NCBI GenBank assembly: GCA_016743235.1
Contig: VRZD01000012.1
Span: 62,001-126,000, forward strand
DNA: 64,000 nucleotides
Direction of reading: 5' to 3'
Source of the DNA: Pantanalinema sp. GBBB05
Lineage (GTDB): Bacteria > Cyanobacteriota > Cyanobacteriia > Leptolyngbyales > Leptolyngbyaceae
Shown here: piece by piece, positions 24,237-34,450 of the stretch
How the letters are laid out: each line of letters starts with the position of its first letter
Position numbering within the stretch: position 1 is the first letter of the stretch
The notes under the pieces: model-generated
The model's database searches: none
The model's input: only the letters and a program-made list of their open reading frames with translations
What the model was told of the DNA's origin: nothing
Made by a program: the position numbers and the translations under genes

Positions 24237-25628
24237 ATGACAGACCTAACACCGAATTCCAGCTTCAGCCTCACCATCCGGTTCCAAAACCCCAACCGAC
24301 CAGGAATGTTAGCCAGTGTGACTCAGGCTATCTCAACTTTAGGTGGCAGTATTGGGCAAATTGATCTAATTGAGCAAACCCGAAAATTTTCATTGCGGGA
24401 AATTAATGTTGATGCCGCCAGTACCGAACATGCCGAAGCGATCGTCACCGCTGTCAAAGCCCTCCCCGAAATTAAAGTGATCAATGTTTACGATCGCACC
24501 TTTAACTTGCACCGGGGCGGCAAGATTAGCGTCGAAAGCCGAATTCCGTTAAAGGGACAAGCTGATCTAGCCATGGCATACACCCCAGGAGTTGGACGGA
24601 TTTGTGCGGCGATCGCGGAAGATCCCGAACAGGTTTATAACCTTACCATTAAGCAAAATACCGTGGCGATCGTCACCGATGGCAGTGCAGTACTGGGCTT
24701 AGGAAATTTGGGACCGGAGGCAGCTCTCCCTGTAATGGAAGGGAAAGCCATGCTGTTTAAGGAATTCGGAAAGTTAGATGCTTTCCCCATCTGTCTGGCG
24801 ACTCAAGATACCGATGAAATTGTGGAAACCGTGAAGCGAATTGCTCCCGTCTTTGGTGGGGTCAATCTGGAAGATATTGCGGCTCCTCGCTGTTTCGAGA
24901 TCGAATCCCGCTTACAACGCGAATTAAATATTCCCGTATTCCATGATGACCAACATGGCACTGCGATCGTCACCTTAGCTGCACTAATTAATGCGCTCAA
25001 GGTCGTGCATAAATCAATGGCAGAGGTGCGGATTGTGATTAATGGGGCTGGTGCGGCAGGAGTGGCGATCGCACGTCTGCTGACTAAAGCGGGCGCCAAC
25101 CATATTACTCTATGTGACTCCAAAGGGATTCTGTCTCATAGCCGCACTGATCTGACGGAGCAAAAACGCGAATTAGCTGTGGAACTCTGTGGCTCGTTAG
25201 CCGATGCTCTGGTCGATAGTGACATCTTCCTGGGGGTTAGTGGTCCCGGTGTCCTGACTCCAGAAATGGTCCGAACGATGGCCGCCGATCGCATTGTTAT
25301 GGCCATGGCGAATCCGATTCCCGAAATTCAACCAGAACTGGTTGCCAATGATGTCGCTGTAATGGCAACCGGACGTAGCGATTACCCCAATCAGATCAAC
25401 AATGTGCTGGCATTCCCTGGTATGTTCCGAGGTGCTTTGGACTGCCGTGCCTCCACCTTTACCACTAGCATGTATCTAGGCGCGGCTGAAGCGATCGCGG
25501 ATCTAATCAAACCTTCCGACCTCACGCCGGACTACATTATTCCTTCAGTGTTTGATGAGCGCGTTGCCACTGTTGTGTCAGCTGCCGTGCAACGGGCCGC
25601 TCGGCAAGATGGGGTAGCTGGTAGCTAA
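24237..25628 (+). CDS. NAD(P)-dependent malic enzyme with N-terminal ACT domain
   Basis: A 463-residue protein. Residues 10-80 are an ACT domain (LTIRFQNPNRPGMLASVTQA). The malic enzyme core follows: MAYTPGVGRICAAIAEDPEQ, AVLGLGNLGPEAALPVMEGK, FHDDQHGTAIVTLAALINAL with metal ligands, and a Rossmann motif at VINGAGAAGVAIARLL. It decarboxylates malate to pyruvate with reduction of NAD or NADP. The ACT-malic fusion is common in cyanobacteria and suggests allosteric control by a small ligand. The motif does not settle the cofactor. Confidence 0.93.
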   Translation: MTDLTPNSSFSLTIRFQNPNRPGMLASVTQAISTLGGSIGQIDLIEQTRKFSLREINVDAASTEHAEAIVTAVKALPEIKVINVYDRTFNLHRGGKISVESRIPLKGQADLAMAYTPGVGRICAAIAEDPEQVYNLTIKQNTVAIVTDGSAVLGLGNLGPEAALPVMEGKAMLFKEFGKLDAFPICLATQDTDEIVETVKRIAPVFGGVNLEDIAAPRCFEIESRLQRELNIPVFHDDQHGTAIVTLAALINALKVVHKSMAEVRIVINGAGAAGVAIARLLTKAGANHITLCDSKGILSHSRTDLTEQKRELAVELCGSLADALVDSDIFLGVSGPGVLTPEMVRTMAADRIVMAMANPIPEIQPELVANDVAVMATGRSDYPNQINNVLAFPGMFRGALDCRASTFTTSMYLGAAEAIADLIKPSDLTPDYIIPSVFDERVATVVSAAVQRAARQDGVAGS

Positions 25629-25635
25629 TGGCTAG

Positions 25636-25836
25636 TTAATCTACCACCTGAAGAATTCCCCGGCGGACTCCGTATAAGAGGCGATCGAGCAACACGAGAT
25701 CCGCCGGGGATAATGGGTCTGCTAACAAAACGGATTGTAATCGTTGCCGCTGGCTTAAGGTAATGCGACGAGAAAGCACAATCTGTTCTACTAATTCCTC
25801 TAATCGAGCTGGCATCCAAGCTACAGCAGTGATCAT
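25636..25836 (-). CDS. Small conserved cyanobacterial protein
   Basis: Two ATGs in tandem (25839 and 25836) follow CCTAGGAGCC; I use the second, at 5 nt from AGGAG. The 66 residues read MITAVAWMPARLEELVEQIV, then LSRRITLSQRQRLQSVLLAD and LLYGVRRGILQVVD. This resembles a family of short cyanobacterial proteins of unknown function. It is convergent with the malic enzyme, separated by 7 bp. Confidence 0.65.
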   Translation of the reverse strand: MITAVAWMPARLEELVEQIVLSRRITLSQRQRLQSVLLADPLSPADLVLLDRLLYGVRRGILQVVD

Positions 25837-26117
25837 CATGGCTCCTAGGGGCAATTTAGGTAAAGTGCAAGAATTGTCCTTAGAGTGCCTAAATCAATCG
25901 CTTGCTTAACTGCCAATTCAAATTTCGCGACAAAGCAACTCAAAACTTTATATTCATTTACAAGCAAGTTCAATAAATCGATATAGGTTTGTGGGGCTTG
26001 GTGTTTCGGAGATCGCCAACTAGCCTCAATCAAGTTTTTCTACGGATGTGTTTTAATACCAGTAAATGGGAATAACTAAGGTGGCTCATTTGACACCTCA
26101 CTATTCCCAGTGCATTT

Positions 26118-26849
26118 ATGACTTACTGCCTCAGAGTCGCTGACTTACCCAGCAACGAACGTCCCCGCGAACGCTTGATGCTTCAGGGGGCTCGTAGCCT
26201 AGCAACGGCTGAACTAATTGCGATTCTTTTAGGCACTGGGCAAGGGGCAGGAAAACTCTCTGCCGTTGGTTTAGGGCAGTATGTGTTGCAAGAATTGGGC
26301 AAACATCAGCGTGATCCGCTCTCTGTACTCCGAGAAGTGACCGTAGCCGAATTAACGCAAATTCCAGGAATTGGTGAAGCTAAAGCCACAGCAATTCTGG
26401 CTGCGATCGAGTTAGGCAAACGGGTTTTTCAAGCCCGCCCACCCGAAAATACAGTCGTGGATGATCCTGCTGTGGCTGCCGCTGCTCTCAGCCATGATCT
26501 CATGTGGCAATCGCAGGAACGGTTTGCGATCGTACTATTAGATGTGAAACACCGACTCCTCGGCATTCGCGTCATTAGCATTGGCACTGCTACCGAAACC
26601 CTAGCCCATCCCCGCGAAATCTTTCGGGAAGTGCTGCGGCAGGGAGCTACACGGGCGATCGTTGCCCATAACCATCCATCCGGCAATGTCGAACCGAGTC
26701 CAGAAGACATTCACCTGACCCGTCAACTGCTAGCTGGTGCCCAATTCCTGGGCATTCCGCTTTTAGATCACTTAATTTTGGGCAATGGCAATCATTTAAG
26801 TATCCGTCAGGCTACAACCTTATGGAATGAATGTCCTCAGGGAGATTAA
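26118..26849 (+). CDS. radC: RadC family JAB/MPN-domain protein
   Basis: A 243-residue RadC. Residues 1-105 contain the N-terminal helix-hairpin-helix-type part ([20 protein letters not shown] and [16 protein letters not shown] text). Residues 115-240 form the JAMM/MPN domain, with the zinc motif [20 protein letters not shown] (HxH...D) and LLDHLILG after it. The historical DNA-repair assignment is doubtful; the catalytic motif is intact, so it is probably a metal-dependent hydrolase of unknown substrate. Convergent with the GH10-like gene. Confidence 0.92.
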   Translation: MTYCLRVADLPSNERPRERLMLQGARSLATAELIAILLGTGQGAGKLSAVGLGQYVLQELGKHQRDPLSVLREVTVAELTQIPGIGEAKATAILAAIELGKRVFQARPPENTVVDDPAVAAAALSHDLMWQSQERFAIVLLDVKHRLLGIRVISIGTATETLAHPREIFREVLRQGATRAIVAHNHPSGNVEPSPEDIHLTRQLLAGAQFLGIPLLDHLILGNGNHLSIRQATTLWNECPQGD

Positions 26850-26854
26850 GCTAC

Positions 26855-28384
26855 TTACTTACTACAATATTTCCGATCGCGGTCAGAACCAGGCTCCTGC
26901 CAAGAATAAGCAAAGTGACTGACTGAAGTGAGGGAAGGTGCCATTTGGTAAAGTGCTTGCATCTGCGCTTCTAATGGTGGACGATTCCCGGCCGATCGTT
27001 GCCAGATGCCCGCTAACACTGGCTGAACTTGAACTCCGGCTGGAGCCTGCTGTAAAACTCGCTGAATCTGCTGCATAATGCAACTGGTCTTACCACAAGT
27101 GGCATACGCCATCGGATGCCAATCTGCATTGCGAGGAAACCGCTCCCAAAACTGCAGCCGAGAGTCGAACCCTTGCCCCACGCTTGCATTGCCATCTGGA
27201 AAAAATACCGCTCCGGCTGGAATTCCCTGCGATTCCACTGAGTTGATGGCTGCGACTAGAAAATCCACCACTCCTTGCGAGGCATGGGCAACCGCAAGTT
27301 GCCATAATTCAGACTTTAGTAGTGCCAATTTTTGCTTCAATGGTAAATTAGCTGCAATCCGAGCCGGATCACGTCCTTGCCAAAGTGGTTCTTGCTCGTT
27401 GGGATGCAGGCTATTGCTAGCTTTCAGGTCATCTGCTGTCAAAAATCCTTTGCTTAAAAACCGTTGGATCAGTTCCATCCCTTTATAGTTCAGGGCACGT
27501 TGCAGCAGCGATCGTTGAGAGGCTTCGCCGTATACCCATAGATCCTGAACTTTACTGGCCACTGAGGCAGTTCCTGACCCACGGGGGTAGCGAATATAGT
27601 CAAACAACATGCCATCTGGCTTATAGCGAGAAAAGGCTCGAACTAAGTCTGTGTAATCCACTCTTGCCTGAGCACTGTAGGGATCAATAAAGGCTTCATC
27701 GGGATTACCTACGCCCAAATCTACACTCAGCCCCGCGATCGTACTAGCCGTTAAACTGGTTTGCCCTAAGCCATTGCGGGCGATCGTGGCTTGGCGATCG
27801 ATGCGGCGGACATAATTTGCCCCAAAGTTCAGGCTAAATAACCAGGTTTGCACCTTTAGCCCCCGTTCCCGCCCTTTACGGATCACTTGATCGAGTAGAT
27901 CGACATTGTCCCATCCTGATCCTTGCAAAACCGCCGGCCAAGGCGTCGGGTTCCGGTTAGCTGGCAACAATACCTTGCCGTTATAAAATACCTCTACATA
28001 AATCTGGTTATAGCCCCGATTCACAATCTTATCTAGCACCGCTTCTAACGCTCCGGGGCGGGCATCGCAGGGATACAACCGAATCCAAATCCCTTGATTT
28101 TGGGGCCAGTTCTGACGGCGGCATTGCGCTAACGCCGTTGCATGTTTGGCAAGTATTGTCTTGTATTTAGCTTGAGCATCTTTGTTGCCCTGGATTGCCG
28201 CTTTCCGCAAGGTATCTTTTTGGGCGATCGCCTGGGTCAATTGCTGGCAGTAGGGAGTTCCCTGGGCTTGCGCGGCAGATATACAGCCCGGCGTTAGTAC
28301 CCCCATTACTAGGGCTGTAATCAGCACACTCCAGTATTGCCCACCCAAAAATCGACAGGCTATCTGTGGTTGAACCCATGTCAT
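26855..28384 (-). CDS. Secreted family 10-like glycosyl hydrolase (GHL10)
   Basis: A 509-residue protein with a signal peptide (hydrophobic 19-35, cleavage near AQA-QG around residue 41). The hydrolase-like domain begins near residue 95: GIWIRLYPCDARPGALEAVL, INQIYVEVFYNG-like strands, then FDYIRYPRG, characteristic of the GHL10/DUF187 glycosyl hydrolase-like family. The C-terminal ends in ISHFAYSWQEPGSD-like text. The family is thought to act on extracellular polysaccharide, but substrates are unproven. Expected in the periplasm or outside. Confidence 0.82.
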   Translation of the reverse strand: MTWVQPQIACRFLGGQYWSVLITALVMGVLTPGCISAAQAQGTPYCQQLTQAIAQKDTLRKAAIQGNKDAQAKYKTILAKHATALAQCRRQNWPQNQGIWIRLYPCDARPGALEAVLDKIVNRGYNQIYVEVFYNGKVLLPANRNPTPWPAVLQGSGWDNVDLLDQVIRKGRERGLKVQTWLFSLNFGANYVRRIDRQATIARNGLGQTSLTASTIAGLSVDLGVGNPDEAFIDPYSAQARVDYTDLVRAFSRYKPDGMLFDYIRYPRGSGTASVASKVQDLWVYGEASQRSLLQRALNYKGMELIQRFLSKGFLTADDLKASNSLHPNEQEPLWQGRDPARIAANLPLKQKLALLKSELWQLAVAHASQGVVDFLVAAINSVESQGIPAGAVFFPDGNASVGQGFDSRLQFWERFPRNADWHPMAYATCGKTSCIMQQIQRVLQQAPAGVQVQPVLAGIWQRSAGNRPPLEAQMQALYQMAPSLTSVSHFAYSWQEPGSDRDRKYCSK

Positions 28385-28461
28385 ATCAAGTTACTCCGCT
28401 CCACATCAATAGAGTAGATTTATGCGATTATCAACTCTATTGCCGTAAACGAACCACTTCC

Positions 28462-29703
28462 TTAGCCCAACCAACCTTTTAAGCGGGCTGCAACTTGCGG
28501 GCGACGGAGCTTGCGCATCGCTTTACTTTGAATCTGGCGAACTCGTTCTCGAGAAAGATTAAATAAGCCTCCCACTTCCTCCAAAGTACAGGGTTTATTT
28601 GAACTCAGCCCATACCGCAGTGAAATAATGTCTTTCTCCCGTTGAGTTAACACATCTCCCAAGACATCCCAAATTTCCTGACGCAGCATTGATTCACTCA
28701 TTTGGGCTTCTGGGGAGCGGGTTTCACCATCCTCCAGCAGATCCATCAGTTCTGTATCTTCATCCTTACCAACCCGATGGTTCAACGATAACGATCGACG
28801 ATGGAGTTGCTGTAAGTCCCGTAGTTGTTCGGGTGGCACCTCCAAGGCATCAGCTAATTCGGTCTCCGTTGGATTCCGGTGTAATTCCCGTTTGAGTTCG
28901 CGTTGGGCTCGTTTGAGCTTATTCAGCTTTTCAACGATATGAATGGGCAGGCGAATCGTCCGGGAATCATTGGCGATCGTGCGCGTGATTCCTTGGCGAA
29001 TCCACCAGTAGGCATAGGTAGAAAATTTGTAGCCTTTACCCGGATCAAACTTTTCGGTTGCCCGGTTGAGTCCTAAGGCTCCTTCCTGAATCAGATCTAG
29101 GAAAGGTACGCCTCGATTCAGATAGCGTTTAGCGATCGACACCACTAAGCGTAGATTTGAGCGAATCATTGTCCGCTTTGCCACCCGGCTTCGGTGCAAA
29201 CGACTCTCCAACTGCCGCTCCGAAAGTCCAATAGCAGTTGCCAATTCACCTTTGGAGGGAAACCGTCCTAATTTTTGCTTCAGTTCGGTTTGCAATTCTT
29301 CGATTTCGACCAAATAGCGAATTCGCTGTGCCAGTTCCATTTCTTCTTCTGGCTTTAACAGGGGATACCGAGCCATTTCTTTGAAGAAGGCTCCTACAGC
29401 ATCATCAGAAACCGTTTTGTTATAACCAGAGGGTCGAGCCGAAGCGATCGTGTCTGGGGTTTCATCAGTTAATGTCACATCCTCCATAGGGGCAACAGCA
29501 TTTTCATCAATCATGATGCTGTCTGCATCTATTTCATCTAACTCAAGGGAGACATCATCTGGTAGGTTGCCCTCTGCCAACCGTTCCAGGGTAGCCATTA
29601 GATCAAAAGCATGTCCATTTGAATCATGTAAAACTTCCGGCTCAGACTGAGTCGGATTCAGCGTAGGATTTAAGATTCCAGAACGATTGTTCTCTTGAGA
29701 CAT
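28462..29703 (-). CDS. sigC: Group 2 sigma-70 factor, SigC-like
   Basis: A 413-residue primary-like sigma factor. Region 1.2 (DAVGAFFKEMARYPLLKPEE), region 2 (LRLVVSIAKRYLNRGVPFLD and KFSTYAYWWIRQGITRTIAN), region 3 (LNKLKRAQRELKRELHRNPT) and region 4 (PCTLEEVGGLFNLSRERVRQ) are all present. It lacks the long region 1.1 of SigA. The region 3-4 text (SLNHRVGKDEDTELMDLLED, MRKLRRPQVAARLKGWLG) is closer to the cyanobacterial SigC branch than to SigA or SigB as I remember them, so the SigC call is a judgement, not a computed placement. The upstream region is unusually long. Confidence 0.8.
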   Translation of the reverse strand: MSQENNRSGILNPTLNPTQSEPEVLHDSNGHAFDLMATLERLAEGNLPDDVSLELDEIDADSIMIDENAVAPMEDVTLTDETPDTIASARPSGYNKTVSDDAVGAFFKEMARYPLLKPEEEMELAQRIRYLVEIEELQTELKQKLGRFPSKGELATAIGLSERQLESRLHRSRVAKRTMIRSNLRLVVSIAKRYLNRGVPFLDLIQEGALGLNRATEKFDPGKGYKFSTYAYWWIRQGITRTIANDSRTIRLPIHIVEKLNKLKRAQRELKRELHRNPTETELADALEVPPEQLRDLQQLHRRSLSLNHRVGKDEDTELMDLLEDGETRSPEAQMSESMLRQEIWDVLGDVLTQREKDIISLRYGLSSNKPCTLEEVGGLFNLSRERVRQIQSKAMRKLRRPQVAARLKGWLG

Positions 29704-30549
29704 ATCTAAATAACGGGGTGAAAAGGAGCTTGATCACAGAATTCCGCGTTCAAAACACAATTAACCAGGCTTCTGAGGGGTTGTTCAGCAAGTTGTGTTA
29801 ATCAGTGACCGGTAATTGGTGTGGACTAGCTTGGTAGCCGCTATAGCGTTCAACCAGATAATTCGTAACCCCCAATCAGCTAACAACAAATAACATTCCA
29901 AGCCCTAAGAGTCCGGTATCTGCCAATATTAACGGGTTAGATCTGGCCTGTCGTCAAACCTACGGCATAACCAAAGATTTGCACCAAATGACGGAAATCA
30001 GGGATATTCAGGAACCATTGGGAAGAGTTTGGCACTCTAAGGGCTAACAACTCGTAATGACCAAACTTAGCTTTGCGCCACAAAGGACAACAGAAAATCA
30101 GCGATCGAAACTGATGCAGTAAATAGAGGACAAAGCACTAATTAGGGTTACGACTAAGCTACTTGAAAGAGGTGAATACGTTGTTCACTAGCCTAAACAG
30201 GACAGACACTCCTCTAACGAAATTTGAGTGTAGGGTTACGGGATTAGCGGGAGTAGCTATTATTGTAGCGCACTCACTAAGTAAACTCGTTATGGCTACA
30301 TCTTAGAAGTCTGCACCATAAAAGAACGGGATAAGATCGAGTCATCTTATCCCGTTCAGGTCATGCTGTTATGCCATCTGAAACTAATTTCCCTTGTCCC
30401 CGAGGGAAAGGATGGTTGAGGTTGCTCCAGTTACTATACCTGTCAAGAGATGAAGGTTAGGACTGGTTGACTGAGTGTTAACGTCGAGGTATACGGTAAC
30501 CTTTGTTGATCAGAAACATGCCGCAGGCGTAATTGCTTGATCAGCCAGA
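29704..30549. other. 846-bp region upstream of the sigma factor gene
   Basis: No open frame is supported on either strand. The part near 30320-30357 is a perfect hairpin (terminator entry). A weaker hairpin TTTCCCT-8 nt-AGGGAAA lies at about 30388-30409. The remaining 600 bp directly upstream of the sigma gene probably carries its promoters and a long 5' leader, but no motif could be pinned down. Confidence 0.5.
30319..30357 (-). terminator. Intrinsic terminator for the DUF2382 gene
   Basis: A perfect 14-bp stem, GAACGGGATAAGAT / ATCTTATCCCGTTC, with a 6-nt loop. Read on the minus strand it is followed by TTTTATGG. It lies 193 bp after the stop of the minus-strand DUF2382 gene. Confidence 0.75.
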
Positions 30550-33500
30550 TTAACTGTTTTTAAGAATATCAATGCAGCGATCGAGCCATTCTTGATAACT
30601 CTGCTGCAATGTGTCATCTTCCAGTTCGATTTCTACCCGGACCTTCTTGCAGCGATGATGCAGCGTTTTGGTAATCGCACTCAACACATAGTTAGCGGCT
30701 TTTGGAGATTCAAACTCACCACTAATCGTTGGTTGCCCCATAATATCCGGCAGTTCTACATTAATCGGCTGCCCTTCGGTTAAATCAACCTCTGCTAACG
30801 GCTTTTGTTCTGGGCTGACCTGTTCAATCACTAGCTTTTCGTAGCGTACAGGCACCTGGATCATCCGAGTTTCAATTTGTTTCCGGATGATCACATCACC
30901 AATCTTGCGCCGCTTGTAGTCTACTTTTAAGCGTTCTTCCAGTAACTCGATCGCTTCATCAACTGTGTCCGGTTGCACGGTGTCCGGCGGAATGATGGTA
31001 TCAGGTGAGATCAGTGCCTCCGGTGGAATAGTGGCATCTGAATATGTGCTCTCATCCCCAATATCAGCTGTCACTGGCGAGAGATCGGCTGCTGGGATAG
31101 CGCGATCGTCTGGTTGCGATTCTGGCACAGGAGCAAAAGCATTGGTTGCTGCTACTCCTAATCCGGCGATCGCAGTTCCAGCGGCAATATCACCCAGATC
31201 TTCTGTAGAAAATGTTCCTGAAGGTTCACTAAATGCCAGGTCTAAGGCACTGAGGTTGTCTATTTCAGGTAGTTCTGCCGTTAACGCTGGCTCGAAACTT
31301 GTCAAATTATTGGTTTGATCCACATTAAAGTCGAGCAGGTCAGGGCTAGACTCCACCGAACCTAAATCAACAAATCCTGGTTCTTCTAAAGACTCTAGAT
31401 TCAAACTCAGCTCAGGCTCAGATTCTGCTAAGCCTAGATTAAATCCTGGTTCTTCTACGGAGGACTCTAGATTGAAGTCTAGGTCAGGAGTAGGCTCTTC
31501 CAGTCCAAAATCGAATCCTGCTTCTGTTGCAGGCGACTCCAGATTCAAATCCAGATCCGGTGTCGGTTCTTCCAGCCCGAAATCGAATCCTGCTTCTGTT
31601 GCAGATGGTTCCAGATTTAAATCCGGATCCGGTGCCGAAGGTTCTAGCTCTAAATCTAGAGCATCGGTAGATGCCAAATCTAAGTCAAACCCTGGTTCTG
31701 TCGTAGGTGATTCCAGATTTAAATCCAGATCCGGTGTAGGCTCTTCCAGTCCGAAATCGAATCCTGGTTCTGTCGTAGGTGATTCCAGATTCAAATCCAG
31801 ATCCGGTGCCGAAGGTTCTAGCCCTAAATCTAGAGCATCGGTAGATGCCAAATCTAAGTCAAACTCTGGTTCTGGTGTAGGTGATTCCAGATTCAGATCC
31901 AGATCTGGTGTAGGTTCTTCCAGTCCGAAATCGAATCCTGGTTCTGTCGTAGGTGATTCCAGATTTAAATCCAGATCCGGTGTAGGCTCTTCTAGTCCGA
32001 AATCGAATCCTGGTTCTGTTGTAGGTGATTCCAGATTTAAATCCAGATCCGGCGCCGAAGGTTCTAGCCCTAAATCTAGAGCACCGGTAGATGCCAAATC
32101 TAAGTCAAACCCTGGTTCTGGTGTAGGTGACTCCAGATCCAGATCCGGTGTAGGTTCTTCCAGTCCGAAATTGAATCCTGCTTCTGCTGCAGGTGATTCC
32201 AGATTCAAATCCAGATCTGGTGCCGAAGGTTCTAGCCCTAAATCTAGAGCATCGGTAGATGCCAAATCTAAGTCAAACCCTGGTTCTGGTGTATGTGACT
32301 CCAGATTCAGATCCAGATCCGGTGTCGGTTCTTCCAGCCCGAAATCGAATCCTGCTTCTGGTGTAGGTGATTCCAGATTTAAATCCAGATCCGGTGCTGA
32401 GGGTTCTAGCCCTAAATCTAGAGCATCGGTAGATGCCAAATCTAAGTCAAACCCTGGCTCTGTCGTTGTCGTAGGTGATTCCAGATTCAGATCCAGATCC
32501 GGCGTAGGTTCTTCTAGTTCAAAATCGAATCCTGGTTCTGTTGTAGGTGATGCCAGATTTAAATCCAGATCCGGTGTAGGTTCTTCCAGTTCAAAATCGA
32601 ATCCTGGCTCTGTCGTAGGTGATTCCAGGTTCAAATCTAGGTCAGACGTAGACTCTGCTAAATCCAAATCTAGGGCATCCGTCGATTCTGCTAAACCCAG
32701 ATCAAATCCTGATTCTGTTCCAGGGGATGCAAAACTCAGATCTGCTAGATCATCAGATGCTGCTAGTTCTAAATCTAGATCAGGTGTAGATTCGGCAAAA
32801 CCTAAATCCAAAGCATCAGTGGATTCAGCCAATTCCAGATCAAATCCGGTTTCTGCTGTCGGTGGTTCCAGATCTAAATCCAGATCAGACGTAGATGTTT
32901 CTAATCCTAAATCTAGGGGTTCTGACTCATCCAACAAAGTTAAATCGATCGCCGCTTCAGACGCAGGTTCTGCTAGCAAGGACTCATCTAAACTCAGCCC
33001 ATTGATCTCATCATTCGCAGGCAACTCTAGATCTGCCAGTCCCCCTGTATCTTCCAGATTAAGGTCGAAGTCACTGTCTTGATCGAGATCCAGATTTAAG
33101 TTCGTATCTGGTGTGAATGACTCCAGTTCGAAGGATGGTTCTGTATCTTCCAGGTTGAATTCTAAGGCATTATCGGTGCTTGCCTCAGAAGTGAAGGATG
33201 CACCGAAATTGAGGTCATCAACCAGAGACTCTTCAGTCATTGAGTCATCGATCGCCAAACCAAAGTCAGACGAACCATTTAATTCGGATAAGTCTAGATC
33301 AAGCGAGGGTTCTGGGGATTCATTCGTGACCAGAAGTTCTGAGAACCCAGTATCCTCATCGCGGGGTGGTTCAGTCACGGGCAGTTCTAAATCATCTAAA
33401 CCCGCAAAATCATCTGAAATGGAAGATTCTGAAGACAGATCTAAGTTATCCAGTGGCAGATCTAGATTATCTAAGCTTTCTGAAAAGGCTGTAGCTTCAG

Positions 33501-34293
33501 GAAACTCAGGGGTTGCAGTTAAGGAATCGGCTGTAAAGGAGAGGTCAGCCAGTTCTAGATCGTCACCAAAATCTGCTCCCGTCAGCTGTTCCGTCGCATT
33601 TAACGTTCCCAGATCCAAGTTAGATAAATCCTCAGCCGACTGGTCAGCCACCAAGCTTGAGAACGAAAACTCTTCTAGGCTGTCGCTGGGTGATTGGTCA
33701 GCCGTCAACTCCGCAAATGAGACTTCTTCCTCGATCGCCGATGGTGTTGCTTCTAGCTCTAGCGTATTCAAATCAGAATCACCAAAGGAGTCTGTAGCCG
33801 GAGATTCCGGTTCAGGCAAATCACCAATTTCATCTAGAGCTGCGATCGCACCAAGATCTGATGGTTCTGCTGCAACGATTAGCTCTGGTTGTTCCGGAGT
33901 ATCGGCAAACAGATCTTCAATTTCAGAAGCTGTAGGGCTAGTTTCTTCGGGTGGCTGATAGGTCTGGTATGGCGGCAAACTTCCTACTTCTGACTGGGTG
34001 ATATCAACAAATACCGATTGGGCTTGAACACTAACTTTTTGAATTTGCCTGCCGTCTAATAAAAAGCTATGCCCATTTTCTGGCGCATCGGGTTGAGCAA
34101 TCACCAGATTTAGTTGATGTCCAGCATCAAGAATGAGGTCTTGAACTTGCCCAATCGGTTGCCCCTGTTTATCAATTACTGCAAAGCTCTTAAGTCTGCT
34201 TCTCAGGTTATTCAGGTTATCGAGTAGTATTCTGAGGCGATCGGCATCCGGTTCCGTCGGTCCAGATGGCATTACAGATGGTTGATGACTCAT
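30550..34293 (-). CDS. PRC-barrel / DUF2382 protein with very long acidic repeat region
   Basis: A 1247-residue protein. Residues 30-115 form a PRC-barrel (SFAVIDKQGQPIGQVQDLIL). Residues about 1130-1245 form DUF2382 (IELLEERLKVDYKRRKIGDV and RYEKLVIEQV). Between them lie about 1000 residues of low complexity, rich in Asp, Glu, Leu, Ser and Pro, organised from about 440 to 1010 as imperfect repeats of LESPTTEPGFDFGLEEPTPD and STDALDLGLEPSAPDLDLNL. PRC-barrel/DUF2382 proteins are common in cyanobacteria and linked by annotation to stress, without proven function. The acidic linker is predicted to be extended. A small DUF2382 gene precedes it on the same strand. Confidence 0.88.
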   Translation of the reverse strand: MSHQPSVMPSGPTEPDADRLRILLDNLNNLRSRLKSFAVIDKQGQPIGQVQDLILDAGHQLNLVIAQPDAPENGHSFLLDGRQIQKVSVQAQSVFVDITQSEVGSLPPYQTYQPPEETSPTASEIEDLFADTPEQPELIVAAEPSDLGAIAALDEIGDLPEPESPATDSFGDSDLNTLELEATPSAIEEEVSFAELTADQSPSDSLEEFSFSSLVADQSAEDLSNLDLGTLNATEQLTGADFGDDLELADLSFTADSLTATPEFPEATAFSESLDNLDLPLDNLDLSSESSISDDFAGLDDLELPVTEPPRDEDTGFSELLVTNESPEPSLDLDLSELNGSSDFGLAIDDSMTEESLVDDLNFGASFTSEASTDNALEFNLEDTEPSFELESFTPDTNLNLDLDQDSDFDLNLEDTGGLADLELPANDEINGLSLDESLLAEPASEAAIDLTLLDESEPLDLGLETSTSDLDLDLEPPTAETGFDLELAESTDALDLGFAESTPDLDLELAASDDLADLSFASPGTESGFDLGLAESTDALDLDLAESTSDLDLNLESPTTEPGFDFELEEPTPDLDLNLASPTTEPGFDFELEEPTPDLDLNLESPTTTTEPGFDLDLASTDALDLGLEPSAPDLDLNLESPTPEAGFDFGLEEPTPDLDLNLESHTPEPGFDLDLASTDALDLGLEPSAPDLDLNLESPAAEAGFNFGLEEPTPDLDLESPTPEPGFDLDLASTGALDLGLEPSAPDLDLNLESPTTEPGFDFGLEEPTPDLDLNLESPTTEPGFDFGLEEPTPDLDLNLESPTPEPEFDLDLASTDALDLGLEPSAPDLDLNLESPTTEPGFDFGLEEPTPDLDLNLESPTTEPGFDLDLASTDALDLELEPSAPDPDLNLEPSATEAGFDFGLEEPTPDLDLNLESPATEAGFDFGLEEPTPDLDFNLESSVEEPGFNLGLAESEPELSLNLESLEEPGFVDLGSVESSPDLLDFNVDQTNNLTSFEPALTAELPEIDNLSALDLAFSEPSGTFSTEDLGDIAAGTAIAGLGVAATNAFAPVPESQPDDRAIPAADLSPVTADIGDESTYSDATIPPEALISPDTIIPPDTVQPDTVDEAIELLEERLKVDYKRRKIGDVIIRKQIETRMIQVPVRYEKLVIEQVSPEQKPLAEVDLTEGQPINVELPDIMGQPTISGEFESPKAANYVLSAITKTLHHRCKKVRVEIELEDDTLQQSYQEWLDRCIDILKNS
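31440..32700 (-). repeat. Coding tandem repeats (about 72-bp and 57-residue composite units)
   Basis: Inside the DUF2382 gene, near-identical units encoding EPGFDFGLEEPTPDLDLNLE (24 residues, 72 bp) alternate with units encoding STDALDLGLEPSAPDLDL. Copies differ by few bases, for example the recurring GATTCCAGATTTAAATCCAG on the plus strand, which indicates recent unequal exchange or slippage. Confidence 0.85.
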
Positions 34294-34450
34294 GTTCCTG
34301 CCTTAATTAAGCTACGAAACTACAATTCGGACGTGAACGTGTCTAGGGGTGCAGACAGGATTCATCAACTGGCTTTGTTGATAAATCGAGGGAAAAGGGC
34401 GAGGTTTGCAGGCGTTTTTTTACTAGAACGTCATAATAACCCAACGCAAT

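Noticed and set aside
25845..26033. 62-codon minus-strand frame
   Set aside because: Lies in the radC promoter area, has no ribosome site or family match.
28689..28895. Plus-strand frame inside the sigma factor gene
   Set aside because: Shadow frame of a well-recognised sigma-70 protein.
31472..33958. Very long plus-strand open frames (536 and 281 codons) antisense to the DUF2382 gene
   Set aside because: Their Ser/Arg/Lys-rich repeats are the reverse reading of the Asp/Leu/Glu repeat; the minus frame has recognisable PRC-barrel and DUF2382 domains at its ends.
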